This document shows, piece by piece, positions 1-9,645 of a DNA stretch of 61,911 nt; positions within the stretch are counted from its first letter, which is position 1; every line of letters starts with the position of its first letter. Position numbers and translations under genes: made by a program. Source of the DNA: Halobacteriales archaeon QS_5_70_15 (GTDB lineage Archaea; Halobacteriota; Halobacteria; Halobacteriales; Haloarculaceae). The DNA is taken from positions 1 through 61,911 of the forward strand of contig PXRQ01000067.1 in the NCBI GenBank assembly GCA_003022005.1, in the 5' to 3' direction. Below the pieces are notes generated by a model. It was not told the origin of the DNA. It searched no databases and saw nothing but the letters and a program-made list of their open reading frames with translations.

Positions 1-954
1 CGGCGGGTAGATACCCGCGTTACTCGCGTTCAATCCGTCCCAGGAGTTCAACAGGAGATTAGGCGTGAGGAACGTTTCGGGACCGTTGATGCCGAGTTCG
101 CCGACGACGAACGCACCGAGTAGCATACCGCCGACGAGAACGAACGGACCGGCGAGCCCGATCCGCCCTCTCGATTCAGTAATGACTGTCTCGCCGACGA
201 CGTAACCGACCGGAGCGACGGACATACTGAGCATCACGATCCAGAAGGACGGATCGAACCCGACGACGGTCCCGCCGCCCCCGAGCGCGAGGGCCGCACC
301 GAGGACGCCGCCCGCGGCGAGTACCCCTTCGCGTCGGGACCAGCGCCGAGCGACGACGGCCGCCAGGAGACCCGACGCCGGGATCACGACGGCGATGTAG
401 TAGGCAACCCACTCGGTTGTGATCCCGATGAGGGGACGGACCACGTCGTACAGACCCGCACCGAGAGCGACCCCGAGGAGGGTGGCCACCGGGATCGCCG
501 GACCGACGTAGAACGACGCGCTGTCGTCACCCAACTGGCCGTACGCGTACACGAGCGCCGACGGCACCCCCCCGAAGAGCAAGAAGATCAACACGTCGTA
601 CGGGCTGACAGCATCGAGGACGGCGTAGGTGACGAGGCCGGCCGCTAGTCCGCCGAAGACGGCGGCGAACGCCTTCGCGCTCGCCGCCCTGACCGCCGGG
701 TGTCGCCGCGCGTACAGCGTGAACCCCGCCGTCGGTGCGACGAGTGTCCCGAAGTACGTCAGGTACCACTGCGCCGACGCCGTCAACGGTTGGATCGCGT
801 CGAAGGCGATGTACGCGAACAGGACGAGCAGCGAGATGATCCCGATGAGCGTCGAGACGAAGAGCACGGCCTCGAAGAGCCGTCCCTTCAGCCGTGCGCG
901 TCGCAGCCGCCCGTCCTGTCCGAGTTCACCGCCGGACTCTCGTTCTACGGCCAT
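1..954 (-). CDS. pstA: Phosphate ABC transporter permease PstA (partial, C-terminus outside window)
   Basis: Reading frame open from an ATG at 954 to the window edge (318 codons, no stop). It encodes a membrane protein with many hydrophobic segments after a short basic N-terminus. It starts 2 bp after the pstC stop, in the same direction, so it should be co-transcribed and form the second permease of the phosphate importer in the cytoplasmic membrane. The visible part lacks the typical PstA permease core. From what I recall, haloarchaeal PstA proteins are long and carry an additional N-terminal membrane region, which fits the core lying beyond position 1. The assignment rests mainly on operon position after pstS and pstC. 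Confidence 0.75.
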   Translation of the reverse strand, partial: MAVERESGGELGQDGRLRRARLKGRLFEAVLFVSTLIGIISLLVLFAYIAFDAIQPLTASAQWYLTYFGTLVAPTAGFTLYARRHPAVRAASAKAFAAVFGGLAAGLVTYAVLDAVSPYDVLIFLLFGGVPSALVYAYGQLGDDSASFYVGPAIPVATLLGVALGAGLYDVVRPLIGITTEWVAYYIAVVIPASGLLAAVVARRWSRREGVLAAGGVLGAALALGGGGTVVGFDPSFWIVMLSMSVAPVGYVVGETVITESRGRIGLAGPFVLVGGMLLGAFVVGELGINGPETFLTPNLLLNSWDGLNASNAGIYPP

Positions 955-956
955 CG

Positions 957-1952
957 TCAGTACTCCTCCCTGAACCGTCGCCGAACCAGCTCAGCGAACA
1001 CGTTCATCGTTAGTGTGATGACGAACAGCGTCAGTCCGAGGGCGAACATCGCCTCGTAGGTAACGCCGCCGAGGGAGTCCGCGCCGGCGATCTCCACCAT
1101 CGCAGCGGTGATCGTCTGACTGGACTCCGCGAGGTTCCGGAGGACGTCCGGGTAGAACGGCATCTGTGGGCTCATCCCCATCGCCATCGTGACGGCCATC
1201 GTCTCGCCGATCGCCCGCGAGATCGCGAGGACGTACGAGGCGATGATCCCCGACGTCGCCGCGGGGACGACGACCTTCGTCGAGACGTCGAGTTTTGTCG
1301 ACCCGAGGCCGTAGGCACCCTGCCTGAGGCTGTCCGGAACCGAACTCAGCGCGTCCTCGCTGATCGAGGAGACCATCGGGAGGATCATGATCCCGACGAC
1401 GACGCTCGCCGACAGTGCGTTGAACGTCCGGAGCGACGGCATGACAAGCGTGAACTCCGGCAGGAGCGGTACCCACGCCGGGAGCAGTCCCACTGATATC
1501 GGAAGGACGGTGTCGATCAGCGGCGTGACGTAGACGAGCGCCATGTATCCGTAGATGACGGTCGGAACGCCGGCGAGAACCTCCAGAGCTGGTTTCAGGA
1601 TCGACCGCGCGCGCTCGCTCGCGTACTCGCTCAGGTAGATCGCAGCCGCCAGCCCGATTGGCAGCGCGATCACCGCCGAGACGACCGTGACGATGAGCGT
1701 CCCGCTCAACAGCGGCAGCAAGCCGTACGTCTGATCGATAACCGGGCTCCACTTCGTCCCCGTTAAAAACACGAGGAGCGGAACCTCCGACCAGAAGGTG
1801 AGTGCTCGCCCGATCAGCGACAGGATGATCCCGACCGTCACGATGATGGTTACGACGGCGCTCGCAGCGATCAGGCGGCCATAGAGCCGCTCTTTCCGGA
1901 CGACGAATCCGTTCCGCTGAAGCGGTCGTCGCCCTTTCTGTTCGTTACTCAT
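957..1952 (-). CDS. pstC: Phosphate ABC transporter permease PstC
   Basis: A 331-residue integral membrane protein. A first transmembrane helix follows a basic N-terminus (residues about 25-50), and five more hydrophobic segments surround the conserved permease region, with the family-like stretch 'EVLAGVPTVIYGYMALV' near residue 145 and the EAA-type loop 'SVPDSLRQGAYGLGSTK' near residue 210. PstC pairs with PstA to form the channel through which PstS-bound phosphate is imported, driven by the ATPase PstB. It follows pstS by 48 bp and is followed by pstA after 2 bp, so the three form one operon on the minus strand. Confidence 0.93.
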   Translation of the reverse strand: MSNEQKGRRPLQRNGFVVRKERLYGRLIAASAVVTIIVTVGIILSLIGRALTFWSEVPLLVFLTGTKWSPVIDQTYGLLPLLSGTLIVTVVSAVIALPIGLAAAIYLSEYASERARSILKPALEVLAGVPTVIYGYMALVYVTPLIDTVLPISVGLLPAWVPLLPEFTLVMPSLRTFNALSASVVVGIMILPMVSSISEDALSSVPDSLRQGAYGLGSTKLDVSTKVVVPAATSGIIASYVLAISRAIGETMAVTMAMGMSPQMPFYPDVLRNLAESSQTITAAMVEIAGADSLGGVTYEAMFALGLTLFVITLTMNVFAELVRRRFREEY

Positions 1953-2000
1953 CGGGGATACGTGCGTATCGTGTGCGACCTGTTTCTTGAGTGTTTTCGG

Positions 2001-3125
2001 TCAGTACAGCGGGATCGGCTCGTACTCGTACTCGCCCTCGATGGCCGCCTCGAGGTTCTCGAGGTTCGCGTCGACCATGTCCTGGCTGCCCGGCACGTAG
2101 CCGATGTCCTGGGCGATGTAGTCCTCGTCGGACTGGTCGATGTAGAACCGGAGGAACTCCTGAACCTGGTTCTTCTCCTGGATCTTGTTCATGTTCCCGT
2201 AGAAGAACAGCGGCCGGGCGAGCGGGTAGTTCCCGCTCTTTGCGCCTTCGAGGCTCGGTTGTACGGGGTCGCCGTCACCCTCGCTGATCCCGAGCGCCTT
2301 GACGCTGTCCGGGTTGTTGGTGTAGTACGCGAAGGGGAGATATCCGAACGCGTACTGGTTGCCGGAGACACCCTGTGCGATGAGGTCGTCCTCCTCGGTG
2401 CCCTCGAAGTCGCTGCGGATCTTGTCCTCCTCGCCGACGACCGCCTCGGTGAAGTAGTCGAACGTCCCCGAGGTGCTCGCCGCGCCGTAGAGGTCGAACG
2501 GCTCGTCCGGCCACTCGGAGTTGACGTCGCTCCACATCTCGGGGGCGGTGTCGGGCGACCAGATCTCGCGGACTGTCTCGATGCTCATCGAGTCGACCCA
2601 GTCGTTGTCGTTGTTGACGACCATGGTGAGCGCGTCCTGTGCGATGAAGAACTCGACCGGCTCGAAGCCGGTGTCCCGGCACCGCTGGACCTCCTCCTGT
2701 GAGATCGGCCGGCTGGAGTTGTTGAGGTCGGAGTCGCCGGGGATGAACACGTTCTCGAACCCGCCGGAGCTGCCGTCGCGGGTGAGGTTGAAGTTCACCT
2801 CGGGGTTCTGCTCGGCGAACCGCCGGCTGACCTCCTGAGCGACCGGGAAGACCGTGCTGCTCCCGGAGATCCTGATATCGCCCGAGAGCTCCGTGTCGCC
2901 GCCGTCGCCGGAGTCCCCGTCGCCACCGTCACTACTGTTCCCGTCGCCGCCGTCGCCGGAGTTCCCGTCGCCGCCGTCACTACTGTTCCCGTCGCCGCCA
3001 TCGCCGCCACCGTCCTGGCTGCCGGTACACCCGGCGAGCCCGACAGCACCGATGGCACCCGAGGCGACGATGAACTTCCGCCGTGATACCCCATCGAGCG
3101 ACCGCTTCGGTTCGCGTGTCATCAC
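2001..3125 (-). CDS. pstS: Phosphate-binding lipoprotein PstS (Tat-exported)
   Basis: A 374-residue extracellular phosphate-binding protein of the Pst importer. The N-terminus has a twin-arginine signal (RRKF, residues 15-18), a hydrophobic stretch and a lipobox ending at Cys33 (LAGC), so it is probably a Tat-exported lipoprotein, as is usual in haloarchaea. Residues about 35-78 form a low-complexity Gly/Asp/Ser/Asn linker built from near-repeats of GDGGDGNSSDGG. The binding domain follows, with the PstS-like start 'ISGSSTVFPVAQEVSRRF' and 'TRDGSSGG'. It is the first gene of the pstS-pstC-pstA operon. The start at 3125 (or the adjacent Met at 3122) lies just downstream of an AT-rich promoter. 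Confidence 0.95.
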   Translation of the reverse strand: MMTREPKRSLDGVSRRKFIVASGAIGAVGLAGCTGSQDGGGDGGDGNSSDGGDGNSGDGGDGNSSDGGDGDSGDGGDTELSGDIRISGSSTVFPVAQEVSRRFAEQNPEVNFNLTRDGSSGGFENVFIPGDSDLNNSSRPISQEEVQRCRDTGFEPVEFFIAQDALTMVVNNDNDWVDSMSIETVREIWSPDTAPEMWSDVNSEWPDEPFDLYGAASTSGTFDYFTEAVVGEEDKIRSDFEGTEEDDLIAQGVSGNQYAFGYLPFAYYTNNPDSVKALGISEGDGDPVQPSLEGAKSGNYPLARPLFFYGNMNKIQEKNQVQEFLRFYIDQSDEDYIAQDIGYVPGSQDMVDANLENLEAAIEGEYEYEPIPLY

Positions 3126-3433
3126 CTGAGAGGAGATGCTATCTAATTAAACGCGTTTATATTACATCTCTCGAACGCGCCCCAGTAGTACGTTTTTCTG
3201 ATTAGTGCTTCATGTATGCTAATAGTCAAACGTTTCGCTCGTGGTTGTTATATAGAACTATGTTCGACCGGATCGTGCCGAAGGGCTCCACGACGGTCCG
3301 CGGACAGGGGCGTCATCGGTAACGGCGGGGCCGCGTCGGTCGGTAGCACGGGTGCGGGTCCGTTCCCGCGGGGCGGGAATCGGGGTGACAGTACTCCACT
3401 GGCGAGCACCTCCCTTCGAACGGAGGGATACCG
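3126..3433. promoter_or_regulatory. Divergent AT-rich promoter region upstream of pstS
   Basis: This 308-bp gap is much richer in AT than its surroundings. On the minus strand a TATA-like TAATATAAAC (3155-3164) is placed to start pstS transcription a few bases before its ATG. On the plus strand another TATA-like element (GTTATATAG, about 3247-3255) could drive a transcript toward the downstream small gene, leaving a long leader. Phosphate regulation of pst is expected from the family, but I could not identify a specific operator. I see no convincing gene in the gap. Confidence 0.55.
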
Positions 3434-3754
3434 ATGACCGACGTACCCGAACTCCTGCTCCGGACCGCTCCACACGGCCCGCACGGACCCACAGGCCCGC
3501 ACGGACCGATGGGCCCGGGCGGGACCGGCTGGGGGGTGCTGCCCCGGGGCGCCGCGGGCGGCGGCCTGCTCGTGACGCTCCTCTGGCTGCTGGTCCTGCT
3601 GGCGGTCCTCGCCGGGCTGGCGTACCTCGTCCCGCGACTCGCCGAGGGGGTCCGCCAACGGGAGCGACCCCGTCGAGGCCGACGCGGTCGGCGTGCTCGA
3701 ACGGCGGCACGCCCGCGGCGGGATCGACGGCCCGACGCCCGCCGCGGGCAGTAG
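3434..3754 (+). pseudogene. Small membrane protein with HGP-repeat N-terminus and frameshifted SHOCT-like tail
   Basis: The uninterrupted frame encodes 106 residues: a collagen-like run (HGPHGPTGPHGPMGPGG, residues about 14-30), one transmembrane helix (about 44-66), then an implausible Arg-rich tail. In the next frame the same DNA (about 3651-3735) reads 'DPVEADAVGVLERRHARGGID', which closely resembles a SHOCT domain, the usual C-terminus of short haloarchaeal membrane proteins. Removing one G from the run GGGGG at 3646-3650 joins the helix to the SHOCT motif. I therefore think the gene is frameshifted, by mutation or sequencing error. After correction there is no stop before the cupin start, so the 3' end may be decayed as well. 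An SD-like GGAGGG precedes the ATG. Confidence 0.6.
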
Positions 3755-3788
3755 AGATAAGCCCCGGGGCGGCGGAGCCACCCGGACG

Positions 3789-4217
3789 ATGACGGACGAG
3801 ACCTCCACGACCGCGGACGACACGTCCCGGCCGCCGTGGCTGTTCGATCGGACCGACGAGCGCGGCGTCGAGCGGGAACTGGCACCCGGACTGGACGCCC
3901 GGATCTTCGCCGGGGAGAACTCGATGCTGTCGCTCGTCGAGATCGAGCCCCACTCCGAGGGGCGGCTCCACAGCCACGAGGAGGAGCAGTGGGGCTACCT
4001 GCTGAAGGGCGAGTGCGTACGCATCCAGGACGGCGAGGACGTCCACGCGACGGCGGGCGACTTCTGGCACACCCCCGGCGGGGTCGAGCACTCGATCCGG
4101 ACCGGCGAGGAGGGAGCCGTCGTCCTCGACGTCTTCAGCCCGCCCCGGCCGGAGTACCGCGAGGCGGGCGAGGGGTTCGGAGACGGGGGCGGGGACGGGG
4201 GCGGGGACGGGGAGTAG
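3789..4217 (+). CDS. Cupin-domain protein
   Basis: A 142-residue single-domain cupin. The first metal-binding motif is visible as 'HSHEEEQWGYLLKGE' (about residues 57-71), with its two His, Glu and following Gly, and the second as 'GDFWHTPGGVEHS' (about 85-97). The C-terminus is a Gly/Asp tail. Cupins of this size bind a metal and may be enzymes or sugar/amino-acid sensors; substrate cannot be read from sequence. The ATG at 3789 was chosen because a TATA-like TAGAGATAAG lies about 27 nt upstream (leaderless start), although the frame is open farther upstream into the SHOCT-like remnant. Confidence 0.8.
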   Translation: MTDETSTTADDTSRPPWLFDRTDERGVERELAPGLDARIFAGENSMLSLVEIEPHSEGRLHSHEEEQWGYLLKGECVRIQDGEDVHATAGDFWHTPGGVEHSIRTGEEGAVVLDVFSPPRPEYREAGEGFGDGGGDGGGDGE

Positions 4218-4278
4218 CCCGGAGCCCGACGGTCGGGAGGTCGCTACTGCTTAGTGTCTGCACACGGCAGTCCCATGC

Positions 4279-5190
4279 ATGCCCCGATACGAGCCGGTCG
4301 AGTCGCCCGACGCGACGACGGTGTTCCCGTACCACGACCTCACCCCGCCGACCACCGCGGACGTCTACCGGGCCCGGCGGGTGGTCGACCGCCACCTCCC
4401 GCGGACGCCGCTGGTCCGGAGCGAGCCCCTCTCGGCCGAGTTCGACGCCGACGTCTACCTCAAGCGCGAGGACACGCTGCCGACGGGGGCGTTCAAGATC
4501 CGCGGCGGGATGACGCTCGTCTCCCGGCTCGACGAGGAGTTCCGCGACCCGGGACTGATCGCCGCGAGCACCGGCAACCACGGCCAGTCGATCGCCTACG
4601 CCGGCCGGGAGTTCGGCGTTCCCGTCACCATCGTCGTCCCGGCGGAGGCCAACCCCGCGAAGGTGCGGGCGATGGAGGGGCTCGGTGCGACGGTCCTCAA
4701 GCACGGCCCGGAGTTCGACGCCGCCCGCGAGCACGCCGAGGGGCTCGCGGTCGAGGAGGGCTACCGGTACGTCCACTCGGCGAACGAGCCGGCGCTGGTC
4801 GCCGGCGTCGGCACCGCGGGGATCGAGGTGATCGAGGAGCTCCCCGACGTCGACTACCTGTTCTGCCCAGTGGGGGGCGGGTCGAGCGCCGCCGGCTACT
4901 GTCTCACGGTGGGGGCGCTCGCGGACGCGGAGGTGATCGGCGCGCAGTCCGAGGCCGCCCCGGCGGTCCACGCCGCGTGGAGCGAGGGCCACCTCGACCC
5001 GCACGACCGCATGGAGACGTTCGCGGAGGGCATCGCCACGCGGAGCCCGTTCGCGATGACGACCGAACTCCTCCGCGAGCGGCTCGACGACTTCCGGCTC
5101 GTGGCCGACGACGCGCTCCGGAGGTGGGTGCGGGAGCTGCTCGTCGAGGAGCGCGTCGTCATGGAGGGCGCGTGCCCGGACGGGGAGTGA
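4279..5190 (+). CDS. Threonine/serine dehydratase-like PLP enzyme, C-terminally truncated
   Basis: Fold-type II PLP enzyme. The PLP lysine lies in 'TGAFKIRGG' (about residue 74), the substrate loop is 'ASTGNHGQS' (about 96-104), and the glycine-rich phosphate-binding loop is 'PVGGGSSAAGY' (about 200). Family members deaminate L-threonine or L-serine to the 2-oxo acid. The protein stops at 303 residues within the helix 'EERVVMEGAC', where relatives continue for roughly 40 more residues with a conserved serine/glycine-rich end; no continuation is visible in other frames. It may be inactive, or the 3' end may have been lost by deletion. The neighbouring convergent gene, 30 bp away, is also damaged. 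Confidence 0.75.
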   Translation: MPRYEPVESPDATTVFPYHDLTPPTTADVYRARRVVDRHLPRTPLVRSEPLSAEFDADVYLKREDTLPTGAFKIRGGMTLVSRLDEEFRDPGLIAASTGNHGQSIAYAGREFGVPVTIVVPAEANPAKVRAMEGLGATVLKHGPEFDAAREHAEGLAVEEGYRYVHSANEPALVAGVGTAGIEVIEELPDVDYLFCPVGGGSSAAGYCLTVGALADAEVIGAQSEAAPAVHAAWSEGHLDPHDRMETFAEGIATRSPFAMTTELLRERLDDFRLVADDALRRWVRELLVEERVVMEGACPDGE

Positions 5191-5220
5191 ACGCCGGCGG
5201 TTCGGCTCCGGCGTCCCCCG

Positions 5221-5714
5221 CTACCCCGCCTCACTCAGCGTCGGCGCCGGGCGGCCTCCCCTCGAGTCCCGGGGGGAGGCCGGTGTGCTCGACGCCGTCC
5301 AGTCCTCGACGCGGAACCGGTAGAGCCGGACGGTCTCGGTCCCCTCCGCAGGCCCGAACAGTTCCGGCCGCTGGGCGACCCGAACCGTCTCCAGCACCTC
5401 GTCGCGCTGGGAGGCCGGGACGGCCTCGACCGCGCCCGAGAGGAACACGCTCTCCCAGTTGAACGTCGTGTCCGCCCGGTAGACGAGGAACCGTGCGGGG
5501 GTGCCCTCGCCGGTCGGCGCCTTCCGGCTCTCGGCACCGAGGACGTGGCTGAAGTAGAGCGCCTCCCCGTCGAAGCCGTACGACATCGGGATCAGGTACG
5601 GGGCTCGCTCCCCCGAGGGCCGAGCACGCCCGTACTCCGAGCCCTCAGGAACCCCCTGATCTCCGCGTCGTCCGTCCGGACCGGCCCGTGTGACTCGAGT
5701 TCGTCGACGGTCAT
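5221..5714 (-). pseudogene. Pyridoxamine 5'-phosphate oxidase-like flavin protein, frameshifted
   Basis: Two frames together make a typical haloarchaeal FMN-binding split-barrel protein. The N-terminus (5714 to about 5620) reads 'MTVDELESHGPVRTDDAEI' and 'RARSTGVL'; the rest (about 5610 to 5221) reads 'APYLIPMSYGFDGEALYF', 'FNWESVFLSGAVEAVP' and 'YRFRVEDW'. One base appears to be missing at or near the C5 run 5610-5614, which breaks the frame between strands one and two. Such proteins are usually flavin or F420-binding oxidoreductases of unknown substrate. Because only one indel separates the halves, a sequencing error is as likely as true inactivation. Confidence 0.65.
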
Positions 5715-5829
5715 ACCGGGCGAGGGTGGCGTCCGGATCACGCGAGGGCCGGAGCCGATTACCAGCCGCCGAGAAGAGCCCGCCGTCGAGCCGGGACACG
5801 GGCACCGGTCGAGGGGGGTCGAGCGGGGG

Positions 5830-6010
5830 ATATCCGTCCGTCGAGGGGGGCGGACGGGGATCGTCGCCGCGGTGTGGCTGGTCAACGAGCGCGGGTACGC
5901 GCCCGCCAAGGCCGTCGAGACGGGACCCATGCCGCGCGCGCCGAGGGAAGTCAGTACGAGAGGACAACGCGACCGAGGCGGAACTGCACGACCTGCTGGC
6001 GTCGGTGTAG
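5830..6010 (+). pseudogene. Remnant of a dual-specificity/tyrosine phosphatase-like gene
   Basis: In one frame 5830-5930 reads 'GGRTGIVAAVWLVNERGYAP' followed by 'AKAVE'. This matches the end of the phosphatase P-loop and the following helix in small dual-specificity phosphatases (HCxxGxxRTG, then a hydrophobic helix and 'GY.p..Av'). The catalytic His-Cys is missing. The next frame ends with 'ATEAELHDLLASV' and a stop at 6008-6010, which could be the original C-terminus. Upstream I find no recognisable first half. The segment is best described as a decayed gene between two other damaged genes. Confidence 0.35.
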
Positions 6011-6128
6011 CCACGTCGGGAGCTCCGCGGGCTCGTCTCCCCGGCGGTGCCGGCCGCTCCCCGGCGCCGCTCGTCACCGTTCAGTGGCGCCCGTCACTGT
6101 TCGATGACGGCCCCGACCCATTCTCCCG

Positions 6129-6863
<735 letters not shown>

Positions 6864-7034
6864 CGGGGGACCCGAGGCCCCGCCCGGACAAAAGCCTACG
6901 GTCGCCGGGACCGCGGCCGAGACCCGCACAGAACGGCTCAGGGTCTCCGGAGACGGTTTCGAAGGGGTTTGAACGATCGTGAATTTACTGAACGCTCCTC
7001 TAAGTTCATACGCACAGGGGTGATGGATCCGACC

Positions 7035-7328
7035 ATGTCCACCGGAACGATCCCGACCGACGAACGTGCGAACGACGCCGTCGGCGCGCGGCGGGAGGAC
7101 TCCACTGACGCCCCGTCGCTCGTCGCCGAACTCGTGTTCAGGGAACTCGTCGAGGCCGAGGCGGCGCTCGCGGAGGCCGAACTCCGCGAGCGAACGCTGC
7201 TCCCTGGCGCGGAGGTCCACGAGGCGCTCGCGGAGCTGGAGTCCCGGGGGCTCTGTACCGCCCGGCGGCGGACGACCGACCGGGGGCCGCGACGGTACGC
7301 CGCGACGTTCCCGGAGCAGGGGGCCTGA
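7035..7328 (+). CDS. Small winged-helix-type DNA-binding protein
   Basis: A short protein (97 residues from ATG 7035; ATG 7023 adds four). The C-terminal two thirds look like a winged helix: helices 'APSLVAELVFRELVEAEAAL' and 'EAELRERTLLPGAEVHEALAE', a recognition-helix-like 'LESRGLCTARR' and a wing 'RGPRRYAATF'. It is probably a haloarchaeal transcriptional regulator; the target is unknown. The upstream gap has AT-rich words (GAATTTACTGAAC, CTAAGTTCATA) suitable for a promoter. The P450 gene follows on the same strand but about 200 bp away and with its own promoter, so co-regulation is not shown. Confidence 0.6.
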   Translation: MSTGTIPTDERANDAVGARREDSTDAPSLVAELVFRELVEAEAALAEAELRERTLLPGAEVHEALAELESRGLCTARRRTTDRGPRRYAATFPEQGA

Positions 7329-7527
7329 ACCGACAGTCGGGGGGGGCTACGAACGCCGGGACGGCACGGGATCGGCCGTGGGGAGTCGCTCGCGGCGGCT
7401 CGTGCGGCCGTCGGGCGAGACGCGCCCGTCCCCACGCCCCGGCGCACATCGTGTCACGGCCCGCCCGGTACGGTACCACGGCCCGGCCGACCCGGTACTT
7501 ATGTCCCGCGGGCGCCCCGGTCCGGAC

Positions 7528-8961
7528 ATGGGAACCGACCCGGACGGCACGAGGGCGTCCACGGACCGGACGGCCGATGGGACCGGTGGATCGACAGGGG
7601 AGGGCGAGGGTACGGGCGACCTGCCGCTCCCGCCGTACCCGCCGAACCTCGGCCACCCGTCGCTCCACGTCGTCCGGCAGATGCCCGACGTGCTCGAGTT
7701 CACCGAGCGGGCGCACCTCGCCGGCGACGTCGTCAGGACGCGCCTCCCCGTCATGGGCGACCAGTACCACCTCGCCCACCCCGAGCACGCCAAGCGGATG
7801 CTCCTGACCGAGCGCGAGCGGTTCCGGAAGTCGGCGGACTTCCGCATCGCGTTCGGCGAGGGGCTGCTCACCGTCGAGGGCGAGGAGTGGCAGCGACAGC
7901 GCGAGGCGCTCCGGCCGCTGTTCACCCGGGAGCGCGTCCACGGGTACGCCGACGGGATGGTCGAGCAGGTGCGCCGCCGGAGCGACCGGTGGGCCGACGG
8001 CGACCGGCTCGACCTCCAGCAGGAGTTCACCCGGATGACCCTCGACGTGCTGTTCGCGACGGTGCTGGGCCGGGAGCTCGCGGTCGACGGCGACGAGCGG
8101 CTCCGCGAGGCCGCCGAAAACCTCCACGGGTGGTTCGTCCCGACGTCGTACCTGCTCCCGCCGCGGGTGCCGACCCCCTCGCGCAGGCGGTTCAGGCGGG
8201 CGAAGGCCGCCCTCCGGGAGGAGGCCGACCGGCTCCTCGCCGAGCGTCGGCACGAACCCCCGGCCGACCCCTCGGAGGCCGAGGACCTCCTCTCGCTGCT
8301 CGTCGGGCTGCGCGAGTCCGGTGCCGTCGACCGGGGGGCGTTCGCCGACGAGCGGCTGCGCGACCAGATGGTGACGATCATCTTCGCCGGCCACGACACC
8401 ACCACGACGGCGCTGACGTTCGCCTTCTGGGCGCTCGCGAACCATCCCGGGGTCCGCGAGCGGTTCCACGAGGAGGTGGACCGGCTCGACGGCCCGCCGA
8501 CGGCGGCGGACGTCGCCGACCTGGAGGTCACCGACCGGGTGATCACCGAGACCCTCCGGCTCTTCCCGCCGGTGTACTCCCTTCCCCGGGAGACCACGGA
8601 GGAGATCGCCGTCGACGGCTACCGACTCCCGGCCGACGCGCCGGTGTTCCTCGAGATACGCCGGATACACCGCGATCCCCGCTTCTTCGACGCCCCCGAG
8701 GCGTTCCGTCCCTCGCGGTGGGACGGCGACCTGCGGCGCGAACTCCACGACTTCGCGTACGCGCCGTTCGGCGGCGGCCCGCGGGTCTGCATCGGTCGCG
8801 AGTTCGCGTTGCTGGAGGCCAAGATCGCGCTCGCCACTATCGGCCGGGAGTACGACCTCTACTGGATCGGCGAGAACGGGCCGGACGGCGAGCCGCCGAC
8901 CTCCCCGGGGATGACCCTCCGGATGGAGGACGGGCAGGAGTTCCTCGTCGTCGACCGGTAA
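7528..8961 (+). CDS. Cytochrome P450
   Basis: A 477-residue heme monooxygenase-type protein. Visible are the I-helix oxygen-binding motif 'FAGHDTTTTA', the K-helix ExxR in 'TETLRLF', the 'FRPSRW' meander region and the heme-thiolate loop 'FGGGPRVCIGREFALLEAK' with ligand Cys near residue 421. It resembles the CYP family commonly found in haloarchaea; the substrate is unknown (terpenoid/carotenoid-type compounds are possible but not shown). It has a Gly/Thr/Asp-rich N-terminal extension. I chose ATG 7528 because the TATA-like TACTTATG lies 27-33 nt upstream; ATG 7501 in the same frame falls inside that element. Confidence 0.92.
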   Translation: MGTDPDGTRASTDRTADGTGGSTGEGEGTGDLPLPPYPPNLGHPSLHVVRQMPDVLEFTERAHLAGDVVRTRLPVMGDQYHLAHPEHAKRMLLTERERFRKSADFRIAFGEGLLTVEGEEWQRQREALRPLFTRERVHGYADGMVEQVRRRSDRWADGDRLDLQQEFTRMTLDVLFATVLGRELAVDGDERLREAAENLHGWFVPTSYLLPPRVPTPSRRRFRRAKAALREEADRLLAERRHEPPADPSEAEDLLSLLVGLRESGAVDRGAFADERLRDQMVTIIFAGHDTTTTALTFAFWALANHPGVRERFHEEVDRLDGPPTAADVADLEVTDRVITETLRLFPPVYSLPRETTEEIAVDGYRLPADAPVFLEIRRIHRDPRFFDAPEAFRPSRWDGDLRRELHDFAYAPFGGGPRVCIGREFALLEAKIALATIGREYDLYWIGENGPDGEPPTSPGMTLRMEDGQEFLVVDR

Positions 8962-9056
8962 TTCCCGCCCGAGACGACTCGGTCCGAACCGATCCGGGTG
9001 GCCCGAACCGATCCGGTCGCCCGAAGCTTTTCACCGCGGCCCGCGAGCGACGCGTC

Positions 9057-9617
9057 ATGACAGGGTCACGCCACGACCACGTCGAGGCGACGTTCCCCGA
9101 ACTGGAGGAGATATCGGACCCGGGGCTCCGGGAACGAACCGCCGAGGCGTGGGTACTCGCCATGGAGGAGAACGGCGTCGACGACCTCTCGCAGGTGCCC
9201 TGGCGACCGCCGGACCAGGAGCGGCTCGCCCTCGGCGAGGAGTGGCTCGTCGACCACGTCCGCGAGGTGGCCGCCGGCGGGCTCGCGCTCGCCGAACTCC
9301 TCGAGAGCCGCCGCGACGCCGACATCGACACCGACGTCGTCGTCGCGGGCGCGCTGGTCCACGACGTCAGCAAGCTCTACGAGTTCCACGGCTTCGATGA
9401 GACCGAGATCGGCGACCTGCTCGGCCACCCCTACTACGGGGTGTACGTCGCCGGGAGCGTCGGTTTACCCCCCGAGATCGTGGCGATAACGGTCAACCAC
9501 ACGGGCGTGACGAACGTCGAGCCCGCGACGGTCGAGGCGGCGCTCGTCAGGCAGGCTGACCACGCCTCCGCGGCGGCCATCTGGGGCCAGGGTGGGCGGG
9601 ACCTCCGGGAGGCCTGA
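9057..9617 (+). CDS. HD-domain phosphohydrolase-like protein
   Basis: 186 residues of an HD-type metal-dependent hydrolase. Metal ligands are visible as 'VAGALVHDVSKLYEF' (His-Asp pair about residue 103-104), with further His residues in 'LGHPYYG' and 'ITVNHTG', followed by 'VRQADHASAAA', which carries the final Asp of the H...HD...H...D pattern. Family members hydrolyse phosphate esters or nucleotides; the substrate is not evident. The ATG at 9057 is preceded by CTTTTCACC about 27 nt upstream, consistent with a leaderless transcript. It is monocistronic, convergent with the decayed beta-helix gene. Confidence 0.85.
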   Translation: MTGSRHDHVEATFPELEEISDPGLRERTAEAWVLAMEENGVDDLSQVPWRPPDQERLALGEEWLVDHVREVAAGGLALAELLESRRDADIDTDVVVAGALVHDVSKLYEFHGFDETEIGDLLGHPYYGVYVAGSVGLPPEIVAITVNHTGVTNVEPATVEAALVRQADHASAAAIWGQGGRDLREA

Positions 9618-9645
9618 CGCGGTCGGGCCGGTCCGCCCACACGAG

